From Verrucomicrobia bacterium UBA3222 (lineage in GTDB: Bacteria > Verrucomicrobiota > Verrucomicrobiia > Opitutales > UBA9783): a stretch of 19,990 nt of DNA. The stretch covers positions 1-19,990 of the forward strand of contig DEWA01000022.1 of assembly GCA_002363035.1 (NCBI GenBank). Direction: 5' to 3'. Positions 6,310 through 13,878 of the stretch are shown here, piece after piece. Positions within the stretch are counted from its first letter, which is position 1. Each line of letters starts with the position of its first letter. Under the pieces are notes generated by a model. The model ran no database searches, was not told the origin of the DNA, and worked only from the letters and a program-made list of their open reading frames with translations. A program made the translations under genes and the position numbers.

Positions 6310-7827
6310 ATGACGAAACCCACTGCCCGCAAGCGACCGCACTGTCAGTCACCGTTGCCAAACGAAAACAATCAACAACAAGCTTTATCATCCTTAAATC
6401 GCGAACGAAAACGCCTGCGTGCCATTTTCCATCTGTTGCACGAAGCCGTTCTGTTGGTTGACAACAAAGGAAGTATTTTATTTTACAACCATTCCGCTCA
6501 ACAACTGCTGGCGTTGCCGGGAAAAGCCAAACATATACCGCACCTGTGGCACTGGATACCGACACTGAAAAGCTTTTTTACTCAACCCGATCCGAATTCC
6601 CACCCGGATATATTGGCAACGGAGACCGAACTGATCTATCCCGAAAAACGCTTTGTTCGATTGCAACTGCAACCGTTTTCGGAAGCCGATGAAAAAGCTC
6701 AATTCATCGTATTACTTCAGGATGTTACGCAGGAACGAACGCAATCCGAAGAACAACTTTTTCAAGGGTGTCTTGATTCCGTTACGCAACTTGCTTCCGA
6801 ACTGGCTCACGAACTCGGGAACCCGCTCAATGCCATCGGTATTCATCTGCAACTGGTTCAACGTACGCTGAAGGAACTTTTCTCGACAACCGATGTTGCC
6901 GCACACAGCGAAAAACCGACACATAAAACGACGAAAGCGGATGTAATATCGCCGGCAACGACACCCTCTGCCTCGGAAAATGCCGCAAAGGCTGTACCCT
7001 CAAGCTATCCCGTTTTACCCGTCTATCCCGTGCAAACCGCCAAAAAGGGAGCCGTTTCAACAGCGATACAACAACATACGACAACATCTGGAAATCCCGA
7101 CACAGCCATCGTGCCAATCGCGACGACAGCCGTTGTTCCGATACCCGAAAAACAACCGCCTTTTCAACGTTTTGCATCTTCTCAAACAGCTGAACCGTTA
7201 CAAACGCTTTTACAATCGCTGTCTGTATGTCAATCGGAAGTTCAGCGCCTGGATGCGCTGATACAACAATTTTTGAAATCCGTTCGCCCGCAATCGTTGG
7301 CATTGAAACGCGGCAATGTTCTTCAACCATTGAAAAGAGTTCTGGCGGTATTAAAACCGCAACTGGACGATGCGCACATTACGGTCGAACTCCATATCTC
7401 CAATCCTCTTTCTTCCGTTTTTATGGATGCCGATCGTCTGCATCAGGCATTCTTTAATGTATTGAAAAACGCACGCGAAGCCATCGGAACCAACGGGAAG
7501 ATTATTATTTCATGCCATCAGGACGAACAGTATTTGATTCTTTCTTTTGCCGATTCGGGAGGCGGATTTCCGGAAACGCAAACCATACAATTATTTTCAC
7601 AATCACACACAACTCAAAAACCGAACGGTCACGGCATCGGCATGCTCATTGTGCAACGCATCATGCGCGAACACAACGGGTTCGTTGAAATCCAAACCAA
7701 AGCCCCCATCGGCTCCGTTGTTTCTTTAAAATTTCCGCTCCCAGAACCGATGACGCGAAAGCTTGAGACACGACGGCGAAAAGCAGTGAAAAAAAAAGAA
7801 AAAGAAAATCATAAAAATTGCAAATAA
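6310..7827 (+). CDS. Soluble NtrB-like sensor histidine kinase with an insertion in the DHp hairpin
   Basis: This is a 505-residue cytoplasmic kinase with no membrane segment. A PAS-like sensor domain (about 33-140, ILFYNHSAQQLLAL to IVLLQDVTQER) precedes the first phosphoacceptor helix (ELAHELGNPLNAI, H167). The ATP-binding domain has N box N383/N387 (FFNVLKNARE), G1 D415-S-G-G-G419 and G2 GHGIG (440-444). Between the two DHp helices, where kinases normally have a short turn, lie about 100 Thr/Ala/Pro/Ser-rich residues (about 194-292). The second helix resumes at QTLLQSLSVCQSEVQRLDALIQ. The tail is lysine-rich. It resembles NtrB/ZraS kinases that pair with sigma54 activators, but no response regulator is adjacent. 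ATG 6310 is preferred to the in-frame TTG at 6280; neither has a ribosome site. Confidence 0.85.
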   Translation: MTKPTARKRPHCQSPLPNENNQQQALSSLNRERKRLRAIFHLLHEAVLLVDNKGSILFYNHSAQQLLALPGKAKHIPHLWHWIPTLKSFFTQPDPNSHPDILATETELIYPEKRFVRLQLQPFSEADEKAQFIVLLQDVTQERTQSEEQLFQGCLDSVTQLASELAHELGNPLNAIGIHLQLVQRTLKELFSTTDVAAHSEKPTHKTTKADVISPATTPSASENAAKAVPSSYPVLPVYPVQTAKKGAVSTAIQQHTTTSGNPDTAIVPIATTAVVPIPEKQPPFQRFASSQTAEPLQTLLQSLSVCQSEVQRLDALIQQFLKSVRPQSLALKRGNVLQPLKRVLAVLKPQLDDAHITVELHISNPLSSVFMDADRLHQAFFNVLKNAREAIGTNGKIIISCHQDEQYLILSFADSGGGFPETQTIQLFSQSHTTQKPNGHGIGMLIVQRIMREHNGFVEIQTKAPIGSVVSLKFPLPEPMTRKLETRRRKAVKKKEKENHKNCK

Positions 7828-7871
7828 GCAGGAAGTCATCTCCGCACGACGCCCACCTGCTTTCCTTTTTT
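7826..7871 (+). terminator. Intrinsic terminator after the histidine kinase
   Basis: AAGCAGG (7826-7832, overlapping the TAA stop) pairs perfectly with CCTGCTT (7856-7862) around a 23-base loop and runs straight into TTTCCTTTTTT (7861-7871). It separates the kinase from the bat operon. Confidence 0.6.
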
Positions 7872-7879
7872 CGTTTCCG

Positions 7880-7885
7880 TATAAT
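7880..7885 (+). promoter_or_regulatory. Candidate -10 box of the bat operon
   Basis: A perfect TATAAT lies 75 bases before moxR. The only -35 candidate at proper spacing is CTGCTT (7857-7862), a poor match inside the terminator stem, so the promoter may need an activator. It would give a leader of about 70 bases. Confidence 0.4.
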
Positions 7886-7908
7886 ACCCGTTTAACACAA
7901 AATTCCCC

Positions 7909-7938
7909 TTGCTCTTTCACCTCCAAATCCCCTAAAAT
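7909..7938 (+). promoter_or_regulatory. Second candidate promoter of the bat operon
   Basis: TTGCTC (7909-7914), an 18-base spacer and TAAAAT (7933-7938) end 21 bases before moxR. This pairing is more balanced than the TATAAT at 7880 but still imperfect. Confidence 0.4.
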
Positions 7939-7959
7939 AGCAGAGGGTATATTTTGTCT

Positions 7960-8961
7960 ATGGCACAAACATCTCAGGTCTCTTTAAGCGAGCTCAACGA
8001 GCAGATTCAGGCAAAAACCACCTGGATTGAAGCGCTTCGCACGGAAATCGGCAAGGTCTACATCGGGAATAAACAGGTGGTGGACATGCTGCTGGTCGGA
8101 TTGCTCGGGAACGGACACGTGTTGCTGGAAGGATTGCCGGGGTTGGCGAAAACGCTCGTCATCAAAACGTTCGGGCAAATCTTTCAACTGCAATTTCAAC
8201 GCATCCAGTTCACGCCCGATTTGTTGCCGTCCGACATCATCGGAACCATCATCTACAATCCAAACAAGGGAGAATTTACGACCAAGAAGGGACCGATTTT
8301 CACCAATTTGCTGCTGGCGGATGAAATCAATCGTGCACCGTCAAAAGTACAAGCCGCATTGCTGGAAGGCATGCAGGAGCGGCAGGTAACGCTGGGCGAA
8401 AACACCTATGCGCTCGAAAAGCCGTTTTTGGTGTTGGCAACGCAAAATCCGATCGAACAGGAAGGTACCTACACCTTGCCGGAAGCGCAGTTGGATCGTT
8501 TCATGATCAAGCTGAAAGTCACGTATTCTTCGTGGGAAGAGGAGCGGAAAATTTTGGAAATCAAGACCACCCTTCAAACAAAAGAAGAGGCAAAACCGTT
8601 GTTGTCGCCGAAAGAAATTTTCGAAAGCCGCGACTGCATCGATCAAATCTACGTGGACGGCAAGATTAAGGACTACATCGTGGATTTAGTCTACGCCACG
8701 CGCACGCCGGAACGTTATCATTTACCGATAAAGAGCATGTTGCGGTTCGGCGCATCGCCGCGTGCCACGATTGCGCTGACGATTGGCGCAAAGGTGTGGG
8801 CGTTCCTTAATCGTCGCGGGTATGTCATCCCGCAGGACGTGAAGGCAATGGCGTTTCCGATTTTGACGCACCGCATCGGCTTGTCGTACGAAGCGGAAGC
8901 GGAGGAAACGACCGCCGAACAGATTATCGAGAAAATCCTTGAAACGGTTCCGGTTCCCTGA
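7960..8961 (+). CDS. moxR: MoxR-family AAA+ ATPase
   Basis: This 333-residue AAA+ ATPase has Walker A GLPGLAKT (58-65), Walker B LLLADE (117-122), sensor 1 in TQNP (161-164), the arginine in LDRF (R180) and the sensor 2 region GASPRA. These are hallmarks of MoxR proper. Family members act as hexameric chaperone-like ATPases in the cytoplasm and work with vWA proteins encoded beside them, as here. AGAGGG (7942-7947) is 12 bases from ATG 7960 but only 6 from an in-frame TTG at 7954, so the TTG start (two more residues) is a real alternative. The stop overlaps the next start by one base (TGATG), implying translational coupling. It is the first gene of the bat operon. Confidence 0.93.
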   Translation: MAQTSQVSLSELNEQIQAKTTWIEALRTEIGKVYIGNKQVVDMLLVGLLGNGHVLLEGLPGLAKTLVIKTFGQIFQLQFQRIQFTPDLLPSDIIGTIIYNPNKGEFTTKKGPIFTNLLLADEINRAPSKVQAALLEGMQERQVTLGENTYALEKPFLVLATQNPIEQEGTYTLPEAQLDRFMIKLKVTYSSWEEERKILEIKTTLQTKEEAKPLLSPKEIFESRDCIDQIYVDGKIKDYIVDLVYATRTPERYHLPIKSMLRFGASPRATIALTIGAKVWAFLNRRGYVIPQDVKAMAFPILTHRIGLSYEAEAEETTAEQIIEKILETVPVP

Positions 8962-9857
8962 TGCTCGACGAAGCAAAAGTTCGCGCGGTTCTGCAAAAGG
9001 TTCGCGCCATTGAAGTTCGCACCCGCAAGGTGATGAACGAAGGTATTTCCGGCTCCTGGCGCAGCCACTTCAAGGGGCGCGGCATGAATTTCGAAGAACT
9101 GCGCGATTACACGCCGGGCGACGAAATTAGAACCATCGACTGGAATTCCACCGCCAAACTCAACCGTCCCGTCGTCAAGGTGTTCCGCGAAGATCGGGAG
9201 CTGGTTTTTATTCTGGTGCTGGACGTCAGCGCCTCCGACGAATGCGGTTCCGTCGATCAGTCAAAGCGGGAATTTGCGTCCGAAATCGCGAGCGTTCTGG
9301 CACTTTCGGCGTTAAAAAATAACGATAAGGTCGGGCTGTTTTTGTTTTCGGATCAAATCGAGAAATTCATTCAGCCGCAGAAGGGACAGGCGCAGCTGTT
9401 GGCGGTCATTCGCGAAGCCTTATTCTTCAAACCGCAACATACGCAAACCGATCTCGTCGGTTGTTTGAAATCGTTGCAGCAGATGCTGAAAAAGAAGGCG
9501 ATCATCTGCTTTTTATCGGATTTTCTGCCGACGCGAACGGTTGACGCGAACGAACTGCTCAAAACGCTCGGACATCTGTATCACCGCCACGATGTGATGT
9601 GCATCCGCATTACCGATCCGCGCGAAAAGGAATTGCCGAACGTGGGTTTTGTCGCCCTGACCGATGCCGAAACCGGCGAAACCGCCTATGTGGATACACA
9701 TGCGGCTTCCGTTCGTAAAGCCTATACCGACGAACGCAACCGCTACTGGGAGAATTTTCAAAACGCCTGCAAACATCACGGCGTCGGGGTACTGACTCTG
9801 ACCAACGGACAGCCGTACATGCAACAGTTGCGGACGTTCTTTGTACAGCGCCGCTAG
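8961..9857 (+). CDS. DUF58 protein with vWA fold
   Basis: The 298-residue soluble protein carries the DUF58 core (GRGMNFEELRDYTPGDEIR, then IDWNSTAKLNRP and VFREDREL, residues 39-81). A vWA-like domain follows, with DVSAS (88-92) at the MIDAS position and a second acidic strand, FLSDF, near 188. DUF58 proteins almost always sit directly after moxR and are thought to be its adaptor or substrate; the reaction is unknown. No membrane segment is seen, unlike BatA and BatB downstream. The start overlaps the moxR stop by one base. Its TAG stop overlaps the ribosome site of the next small frame (9870-10001). Confident family call. Confidence 0.92.
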   Translation: MLDEAKVRAVLQKVRAIEVRTRKVMNEGISGSWRSHFKGRGMNFEELRDYTPGDEIRTIDWNSTAKLNRPVVKVFREDRELVFILVLDVSASDECGSVDQSKREFASEIASVLALSALKNNDKVGLFLFSDQIEKFIQPQKGQAQLLAVIREALFFKPQHTQTDLVGCLKSLQQMLKKKAIICFLSDFLPTRTVDANELLKTLGHLYHRHDVMCIRITDPREKELPNVGFVALTDAETGETAYVDTHAASVRKAYTDERNRYWENFQNACKHHGVGVLTLTNGQPYMQQLRTFFVQRR

Positions 9858-9869
9858 AGGAACAAAGAA

Positions 9870-10001
9870 ATGGAAATGCACAAGGACACCTTTCGACAGC
9901 CGAATTTTTCGGCGGTTGCGGTTGCCGTTTGTGCGTCCCGAAGTCATGCACGTTTGTATCCGTTTTGCGTCATTGACGACGGAAAGGAGGCGGAATTGTA
10001 A
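9870..10001 (+). CDS. Candidate 43-residue small protein between DUF58 and DUF4381-like genes
   Basis: I do not recognise this product. It begins MEMHKDTFRQPNF and ends DDGKEAEL, with a short alanine/valine stretch (AVAVAV) in between. The case for translation is the context. AGAGG (9856-9860) is nine bases before the ATG. Its TAA overlaps the next ATG by one base (TAATG), and AGGAGG for the next gene lies inside its last codons (9985-9990). It fills the whole 143-base gap. It could be a true small protein or a translated leader coupling the DUF4381-like gene to DUF58. Nothing resembling a signal peptide is certain. Confidence 0.5.
   Translation: MEMHKDTFRQPNFSAVAVAVCASRSHARLYPFCVIDDGKEAEL
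9985..9990 (+). promoter_or_regulatory. Consensus ribosome binding site of the DUF4381-like gene
   Basis: A full AGGAGG lies 10 bases before ATG 10001. It is the strongest ribosome site in the window and sits inside the preceding 43-residue frame. Confidence 0.7.
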
Positions 10002-11311
10002 TGAGAAAACGGGAAAAGTGTTCTGATTTTTCACGTCGCCATTCATACATAAAACACGCTTGGTGCGCCCTTCTTGCGGTTTCGTTGCTGACGGCGGACG
10101 GTGCCCTGCGCGCCGAAGAGGGTTCGAGATTACAAACGAACGTCCGCACCGCCTCCGACAGCTCCGCTTTGCCCGCAAATGTAATCGCAAGTTCGGCAAA
10201 TACGTCCGTTTCTGCCTCGGCAAACGGCTCGGGTTCGTCCTTAACGGGCATGCCTCAGGGATCGGAGAGCAATGCTTCAAATACCGTCGGAACAAAAGCC
10301 GTTGTTTCCGGCACAACGTCCTCTGTCGAAACTTCCGCTTCAAATACGGCAAGTCCGTTTCAAACATCCGTCCTTCCGACAAAAACCGCTCCGACAGGCA
10401 CTTCAAACGGCGTTCCTTCATCGATCTCTGCGACGGTTCCAAGCACAACGGGAACATCGGGCGCAACGGCTTCGGGCGTAACGACCGTGCCCGCAACGAA
10501 TTCGGGTGTGACAACCGCGACGGGCGTAACGGCTTCGTCGGCAACAGGTGCGACCGTTTCGGCAAGTCCCGCAACGGGGACAACAACTTCCGCGACAAGC
10601 TCGGTTTCGACACCTCCGAACACCGTAAATTCCTCTCAAACATCACCCGCGCCGACGAACATCCCCCTTGGTGTATCGGCGGGTTCGGACGCAAGCAGTG
10701 CATCTCCGACGCCTGAAGAGGAAGAACCGCAGGATCTCGGTGACATTCTCGATCTGCGTCCGCCGGCAAAATTAAAAGTTTCTCTGTTACCGTGGGTGAT
10801 TGCGCTTTTGTTCGTTTTATCGGCGGTCGGACTGTGGTTTTTGCTGAAACGAAAGCGGCGCGGAAAAGCGAAAAAAGAAAAACCGACCAAGCCAATCGAT
10901 CCGTACGAAGAAGTTTTGCTGGCGTTAAAAGAGGCTTCGAAAAAGCTGGATGTTACCAATCCGAAACCCTTTGCGTTTTTCCTGACCGACGCGGTGCGTC
11001 TGTATTTATCCCGCATTTTTCGGCTTCCCGCGCCCGAAAGCACCACGCAGGAACTGTTGCAACAACTGCCGTGGTGCGTGGAACTAACGGACGATTTGAG
11101 AACGAACATCACGCAATTTCTTCAACGGTGCGACCTGGTGAAATTCACGACCATGCCGTTCGACGAACCTTTTTTGCTTCAACTGCACCAACAGGCGGAA
11201 GCGATTGTTGCCGCTTCGCACGAACTCACTAAATCCAAACCCGCGCCCGTCGCATCCGCCGCACCGAATGTTGCGTCGTCGTCCAAACCTGAAAAAACGT
11301 CAAAAAAATGA
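10001..11311 (+). CDS. DUF4381-like membrane protein with a long Ser/Thr-rich periplasmic region
   Basis: The 436-residue protein has an extended signal peptide (hydrophobic 20-31, likely cleavage near LRA/EE at 38). A roughly 195-residue region of Ser, Thr, Ala and Gly follows (about 43-236). Next come an acidic stretch (PEEEEPQ), one membrane segment (263-282, flanked by KRKRRGKAKKEK) and a cytoplasmic helical domain (about 298-405). That last domain matches the DUF4381 type found between DUF58 and vWA genes in bat operons, with FFLTDAVRLYLSRIF and TTQELL followed by CDLVKFT. The tail is Ala/Pro/Ser/Lys-rich. The Ser/Thr region looks like a flexible stalk or cell-wall spacer and is rarely seen in this family. 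Its coding DNA contains degenerate repeats around GGCGTAACGGCTTCG. The stop overlaps the next ATG (ATGA). Confidence 0.75.
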   Translation: MRKREKCSDFSRRHSYIKHAWCALLAVSLLTADGALRAEEGSRLQTNVRTASDSSALPANVIASSANTSVSASANGSGSSLTGMPQGSESNASNTVGTKAVVSGTTSSVETSASNTASPFQTSVLPTKTAPTGTSNGVPSSISATVPSTTGTSGATASGVTTVPATNSGVTTATGVTASSATGATVSASPATGTTTSATSSVSTPPNTVNSSQTSPAPTNIPLGVSAGSDASSASPTPEEEEPQDLGDILDLRPPAKLKVSLLPWVIALLFVLSAVGLWFLLKRKRRGKAKKEKPTKPIDPYEEVLLALKEASKKLDVTNPKPFAFFLTDAVRLYLSRIFRLPAPESTTQELLQQLPWCVELTDDLRTNITQFLQRCDLVKFTTMPFDEPFLLQLHQQAEAIVAASHELTKSKPAPVASAAPNVASSSKPEKTSKK

Positions 11312-11493
11312 ACCTTTATTTCAAATTTTGCGGGTTGAGAACGACGAAAACACTTTCGGGCGCGGGAAGGGCGGTGCTTTTTTTTAAAGCGCTTCGCCGG
11401 TTCATCAACGCAGGGAAACCGATCGAACGCTTCGCAACAAACCCGCAACCAAACCTTAAACCCTCAACCGCGCTTTGCGCCGTTTCGCAATGA
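11308..11493 (+). CDS. Candidate 61-residue small protein, ATGA-overlapped at both ends
   Basis: I do not recognise this basic product (MNLYFKFCGLRTTKTL...). Its ATG overlaps the TGA of the DUF4381-like gene, and its own TGA overlaps the batA ATG at 11490. Double four-base overlaps of this kind are typical of coupled translation. It has no clear ribosome site. It carries only one acidic residue, and contains an eight-T run (11378-11385) that could promote polymerase slippage. A non-coding spacer that happens to be open is the alternative, since stop codons are scarce in this DNA. Confidence 0.5.
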   Translation: MNLYFKFCGLRTTKTLSGAGRAVLFFKALRRFINAGKPIERFATNPQPNLKPSTALCAVSQ

Positions 11494-12440
11494 CCAACGT
11501 CAGTTTTTCGTTTCATTACCCGTGGGTGTTGCTCGGTTTATTGCTGTTGCCGCTGTGGTATATGACGGCGTTTCGCGTATGGCGCGCCAAACGTTTCATC
11601 ACACATTCGTCCGTACAGCCGTTTCAAAAATTAAAAACCCAACCGCAACGTCTTCCGTTGCTGTTGCGGACGCTGGCGCTGGCGAGCATCATTACGGCAT
11701 TGGCGCGCCCGCAAAGCGTTTATGAGGTTATTAACAACAATTCGAACGGTGTCGACATGATGCTGGCGTTGGATTTGTCATCGTCCATGCTCATTCCAGA
11801 TTTTACGGATGCCATGCGACGGCGTACCACGCGTATCGAAGCCGCCAAGAACGTGATGAAAGACTTTATTGAACAGCGCGGCAGCGACCGCATCGGCCTG
11901 GTTTCGTTTGCGCTTTATCCCTATCTTGTCAGCCCGCTGACCCTGAACCACGAATGGCTGTTGCAGAATTTGAAACGGCTCAATGCCGGAACCATCGAAG
12001 ACGGAACCGCCATCGGAAGCGCGGTCACCATGTGTCTGAACCGACTGAAGGAATTGACCGCCAAAACGCGCCTTATCATTCTTTTGACGGACGGCGTCAA
12101 CAACTCCGGAGACGTCACGCCGACGCTGGCGGCAACGATTGCCAAAAGTTTTCAGACGAAAATTTACGCCATCATGATCGGCAACGACCAGGTGTTCCCG
12201 ACGGACGAGCAAACGCTGGCATCGATGGCGGAAACCACGGGCGGGCGTTTTTATCGCGCGTACGACATGAAAAGCCTGCAGAGCGTTTATAAGGAAATCG
12301 ACCAGTTGGAAAAAACGGAAGTCGAGACCGAGAGCACAAAAAACTACGGCGAGCTGTTTCTCTACTGTCTCTACGTCGCCGCCGCACTGCTGTTCCTTGA
12401 GTTTTACCTCAAAACCCGCCGTTATCGGATTGTCGCATGA
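11490..12440 (+). CDS. batA: BatA-like membrane vWA protein
   Basis: This 316-residue protein has two N-terminal membrane segments (about 12-30 and 56-72, the second followed by the family's ARPQ), a vWA domain (about 88-270) and a C-terminal membrane segment (288-306). The MIDAS is complete: D95-x-S97-x-S99 in DLSSS, T173 in DGTAIG and D201 in LLTDG. In the Bat model BatA and BatB are anchored partners whose vWA domains form the complex with the TPR proteins; MoxR probably acts on them. The ATG at 11490 overlaps the preceding stop and is preferred to the in-frame TTG at 11475. The stop overlaps the next frame (ATGA at 12437). Bat proteins were named for Bacteroides aerotolerance, but their molecular role is still open. 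Confidence 0.88.
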   Translation: MTNVSFSFHYPWVLLGLLLLPLWYMTAFRVWRAKRFITHSSVQPFQKLKTQPQRLPLLLRTLALASIITALARPQSVYEVINNNSNGVDMMLALDLSSSMLIPDFTDAMRRRTTRIEAAKNVMKDFIEQRGSDRIGLVSFALYPYLVSPLTLNHEWLLQNLKRLNAGTIEDGTAIGSAVTMCLNRLKELTAKTRLIILLTDGVNNSGDVTPTLAATIAKSFQTKIYAIMIGNDQVFPTDEQTLASMAETTGGRFYRAYDMKSLQSVYKEIDQLEKTEVETESTKNYGELFLYCLYVAAALLFLEFYLKTRRYRIVA

Positions 12441-12760
12441 TGTTTATGAAACAGATTTTTATAAAGGTCGTTCTTATGCTCCGTTTCGAAGGGCTTGCGG
12501 GCTTCGGATATCGACGACAACGGCGAACATTGGGCGAAAGCGATATGTCCCCCGAGACAATGCGGACAAAAAGCGGTGTGCATTTCACCGTGAACTCCGT
12601 CGCGCGGAACGGTTCTTTCCGAAACGGTTTCAAATCCTTCGCCGAAACATTCTCCGGAAGGCATTGCCGTTCCGCAGGCATTCCAAAACAGCTTGTCGGT
12701 ATCTCTGTCGGTGAAAAAGCAAATCCGCAAATGTCTTCTAAATTTTCGCTCTTTGTACAA
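12422..12760 (-). other. Antisense open frame with a CPHC motif inside the bat operon
   Basis: This 112-residue minus-strand frame reads like a small cysteine-rich protein, with single cysteines in ICFF, NACG and GECF, then CPHC in HTAFCPHCLGGHIAFAQC. A tail of KND and several histidines follows. It has balanced Asp/Glu and Lys/Arg, and purine-first codons in its middle part. It overlaps the last bases of batA. It has no clear ribosome site and no known family that I can name, and lies against the direction of the operon. I list it as an alternative to the plus-strand frame at 12437-12865, not as a confirmed gene. Confidence 0.25.
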
Positions 12761-12865
12761 AGCACGACGGCGCCATTCTCGCCCATGGGGTTCCCTTCCT
12801 GCCTTTTCCCATCGCCGCTTTCGGCATTGTTTGGAAACTTTTATCCCGTTTGGAGGAGCGCATGA
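12437..12865 (+). CDS. Candidate 142-residue protein filling the batA-batB gap
   Basis: The frame starts at the batA stop (ATGATG) and ends on the batB start (ATGA at 12862), filling the 421-base gap exactly. I do not recognise the product. It is basic and almost devoid of aspartate, and the segment near residues 120-139 (FPSCLFPSPLSALFGNFYPVW) is hydrophobic. Codon choice is less like the neighbours, with several CGA, ACA and AGG codons. The opposite strand holds a competing frame (12422-12760) with a Cys-pair motif and more natural acidic/basic balance, in the same codon register. Only one of the two is likely to be real. The double overlap favours this strand; composition favours the other. 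Confidence 0.4.
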   Translation: MMFMKQIFIKVVLMLRFEGLAGFGYRRQRRTLGESDMSPETMRTKSGVHFTVNSVARNGSFRNGFKSFAETFSGRHCRSAGIPKQLVGISVGEKANPQMSSKFSLFVQSTTAPFSPMGFPSCLFPSPLSALFGNFYPVWRSA

Positions 12866-13878
12866 CCTTTGTTAATCTCAGTTTCGGGCTCATCCTCCTC
12901 ATTACCTGCCTGGAGAGCCTTTTCACGCTTTGGCGGAGCCGTCGCAAACGCAAGAAGCTTCTGGCGCAATGGGGCAGTATCGTTCCGTACGAACCGACCC
13001 GCATCCAAAAATGGCGTGCGCGGTTAAGAACCCTCTGTTTGTGTATCGCCGCCGTTTGCTTCTGCATTGCCGCCGCCCGCCCGCAATGGGGCTTCAAAAT
13101 GGAACGGCGACAACACGTCGGCGTGAACATTCTGTTCGCGATCGATACCTCCAAGAGCATGTTGGCAACCGACGTGCGCCCGAACCGCCTGGAGTTGGCA
13201 AAAATGAGCATTCTGGAACTGTTGAAGTCCATTCGCGGCGCACACGTCGGTCTGATTGCCTTCGCCGGAACCGCCTTTTTGCAGTGTCCGTCCACCAACG
13301 ACATCGGTGCGTTCAAAGCCGCCCTGAGCGTCCTGGACGTGAACACCATCAAGCGCGGCGGAACAAACCTGTCGGCGGCGATGGGTATGTCGCTGGAATT
13401 GTTTGACGATCAGGCAAACCACAAACAGATTATTCTCCTAACGGACGGCGAAAATTTGGCGGGTGATGTTTTAAAAACCGCCAAAAAACTGGCGTCGCGC
13501 GGCATTGTCGTGCATACGGTCGGTATCGGAACCCCCAACGGCAGTACCATCAGCCTTCCGACCGGCAAAGGCGTCGGAGGCGGGTTTTTGAAGGATCCGA
13601 GCGGCAAGGTTGTTATTACGAAGCTGGACGAAAAGACGCTCAAATCTGTTGCCGAGATTACCAAAGGCTTTTATGCGCCGCTCGGGAATGCCGGCGACGG
13701 GTTGCAGGTGATTTACAATCTGGCACTCAAAAATTTGCCGAAGGAAAGCTTTGAAAGTCTTGAGAAAGTTCCGATTGAACGCTATGGTTGGTTTTTGGGC
13801 GCGGCACTGCTGTTTTTGGCACTGGAACCGTTGCTGTATTCGTGGAAACCGCTTAAAAAGAAAGGGAAACGCGCATGA
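12862..13878 (+). CDS. batB: BatB-like membrane vWA protein
   Basis: This 338-residue paralogue of BatA has a membrane segment at 4-23, another at about 56-73 ending in ARPQWG, a vWA domain (about 86-290) and a C-terminal membrane segment (near 308-325) with a lysine-rich tail. The MIDAS is complete: D95-x-S97-x-S99 in DTSKS, T168 in GGTNLS and D195 in LLTDG. The FLKDPSGKVV stretch followed by TKLDE is typical of the BatB branch. GGAGGAG lies three bases before the ATG at 12862, which therefore beats the in-frame TTG at 12850. The stop overlaps the next ATG (ATGA at 13875). With BatA and DUF58 it makes three vWA proteins in one operon, all with metal-site residues. Confidence 0.9.
   Translation: MTFVNLSFGLILLITCLESLFTLWRSRRKRKKLLAQWGSIVPYEPTRIQKWRARLRTLCLCIAAVCFCIAAARPQWGFKMERRQHVGVNILFAIDTSKSMLATDVRPNRLELAKMSILELLKSIRGAHVGLIAFAGTAFLQCPSTNDIGAFKAALSVLDVNTIKRGGTNLSAAMGMSLELFDDQANHKQIILLTDGENLAGDVLKTAKKLASRGIVVHTVGIGTPNGSTISLPTGKGVGGGFLKDPSGKVVITKLDEKTLKSVAEITKGFYAPLGNAGDGLQVIYNLALKNLPKESFESLEKVPIERYGWFLGAALLFLALEPLLYSWKPLKKKGKRA

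Noticed and set aside
7041..7200. Kinase insert considered as a frameshift or mobile insertion
   Set aside because: The frame is continuous, the second DHp helix and ATPase domain follow intact, and no flanking duplications were seen.
10450..10620. Repeats in the Ser/Thr-rich coding region considered as a CRISPR array
   Set aside because: The repeats are short, degenerate, in codon register and without unique spacers of constant length.
9513..10895. Long minus-strand open frame of 460 codons
   Set aside because: It lies antisense to the DUF58 and DUF4381-like genes. Its Arg/Ser/Pro/Leu-rich product is what the reverse strand of a Ser/Thr/Ala-rich coding region gives.
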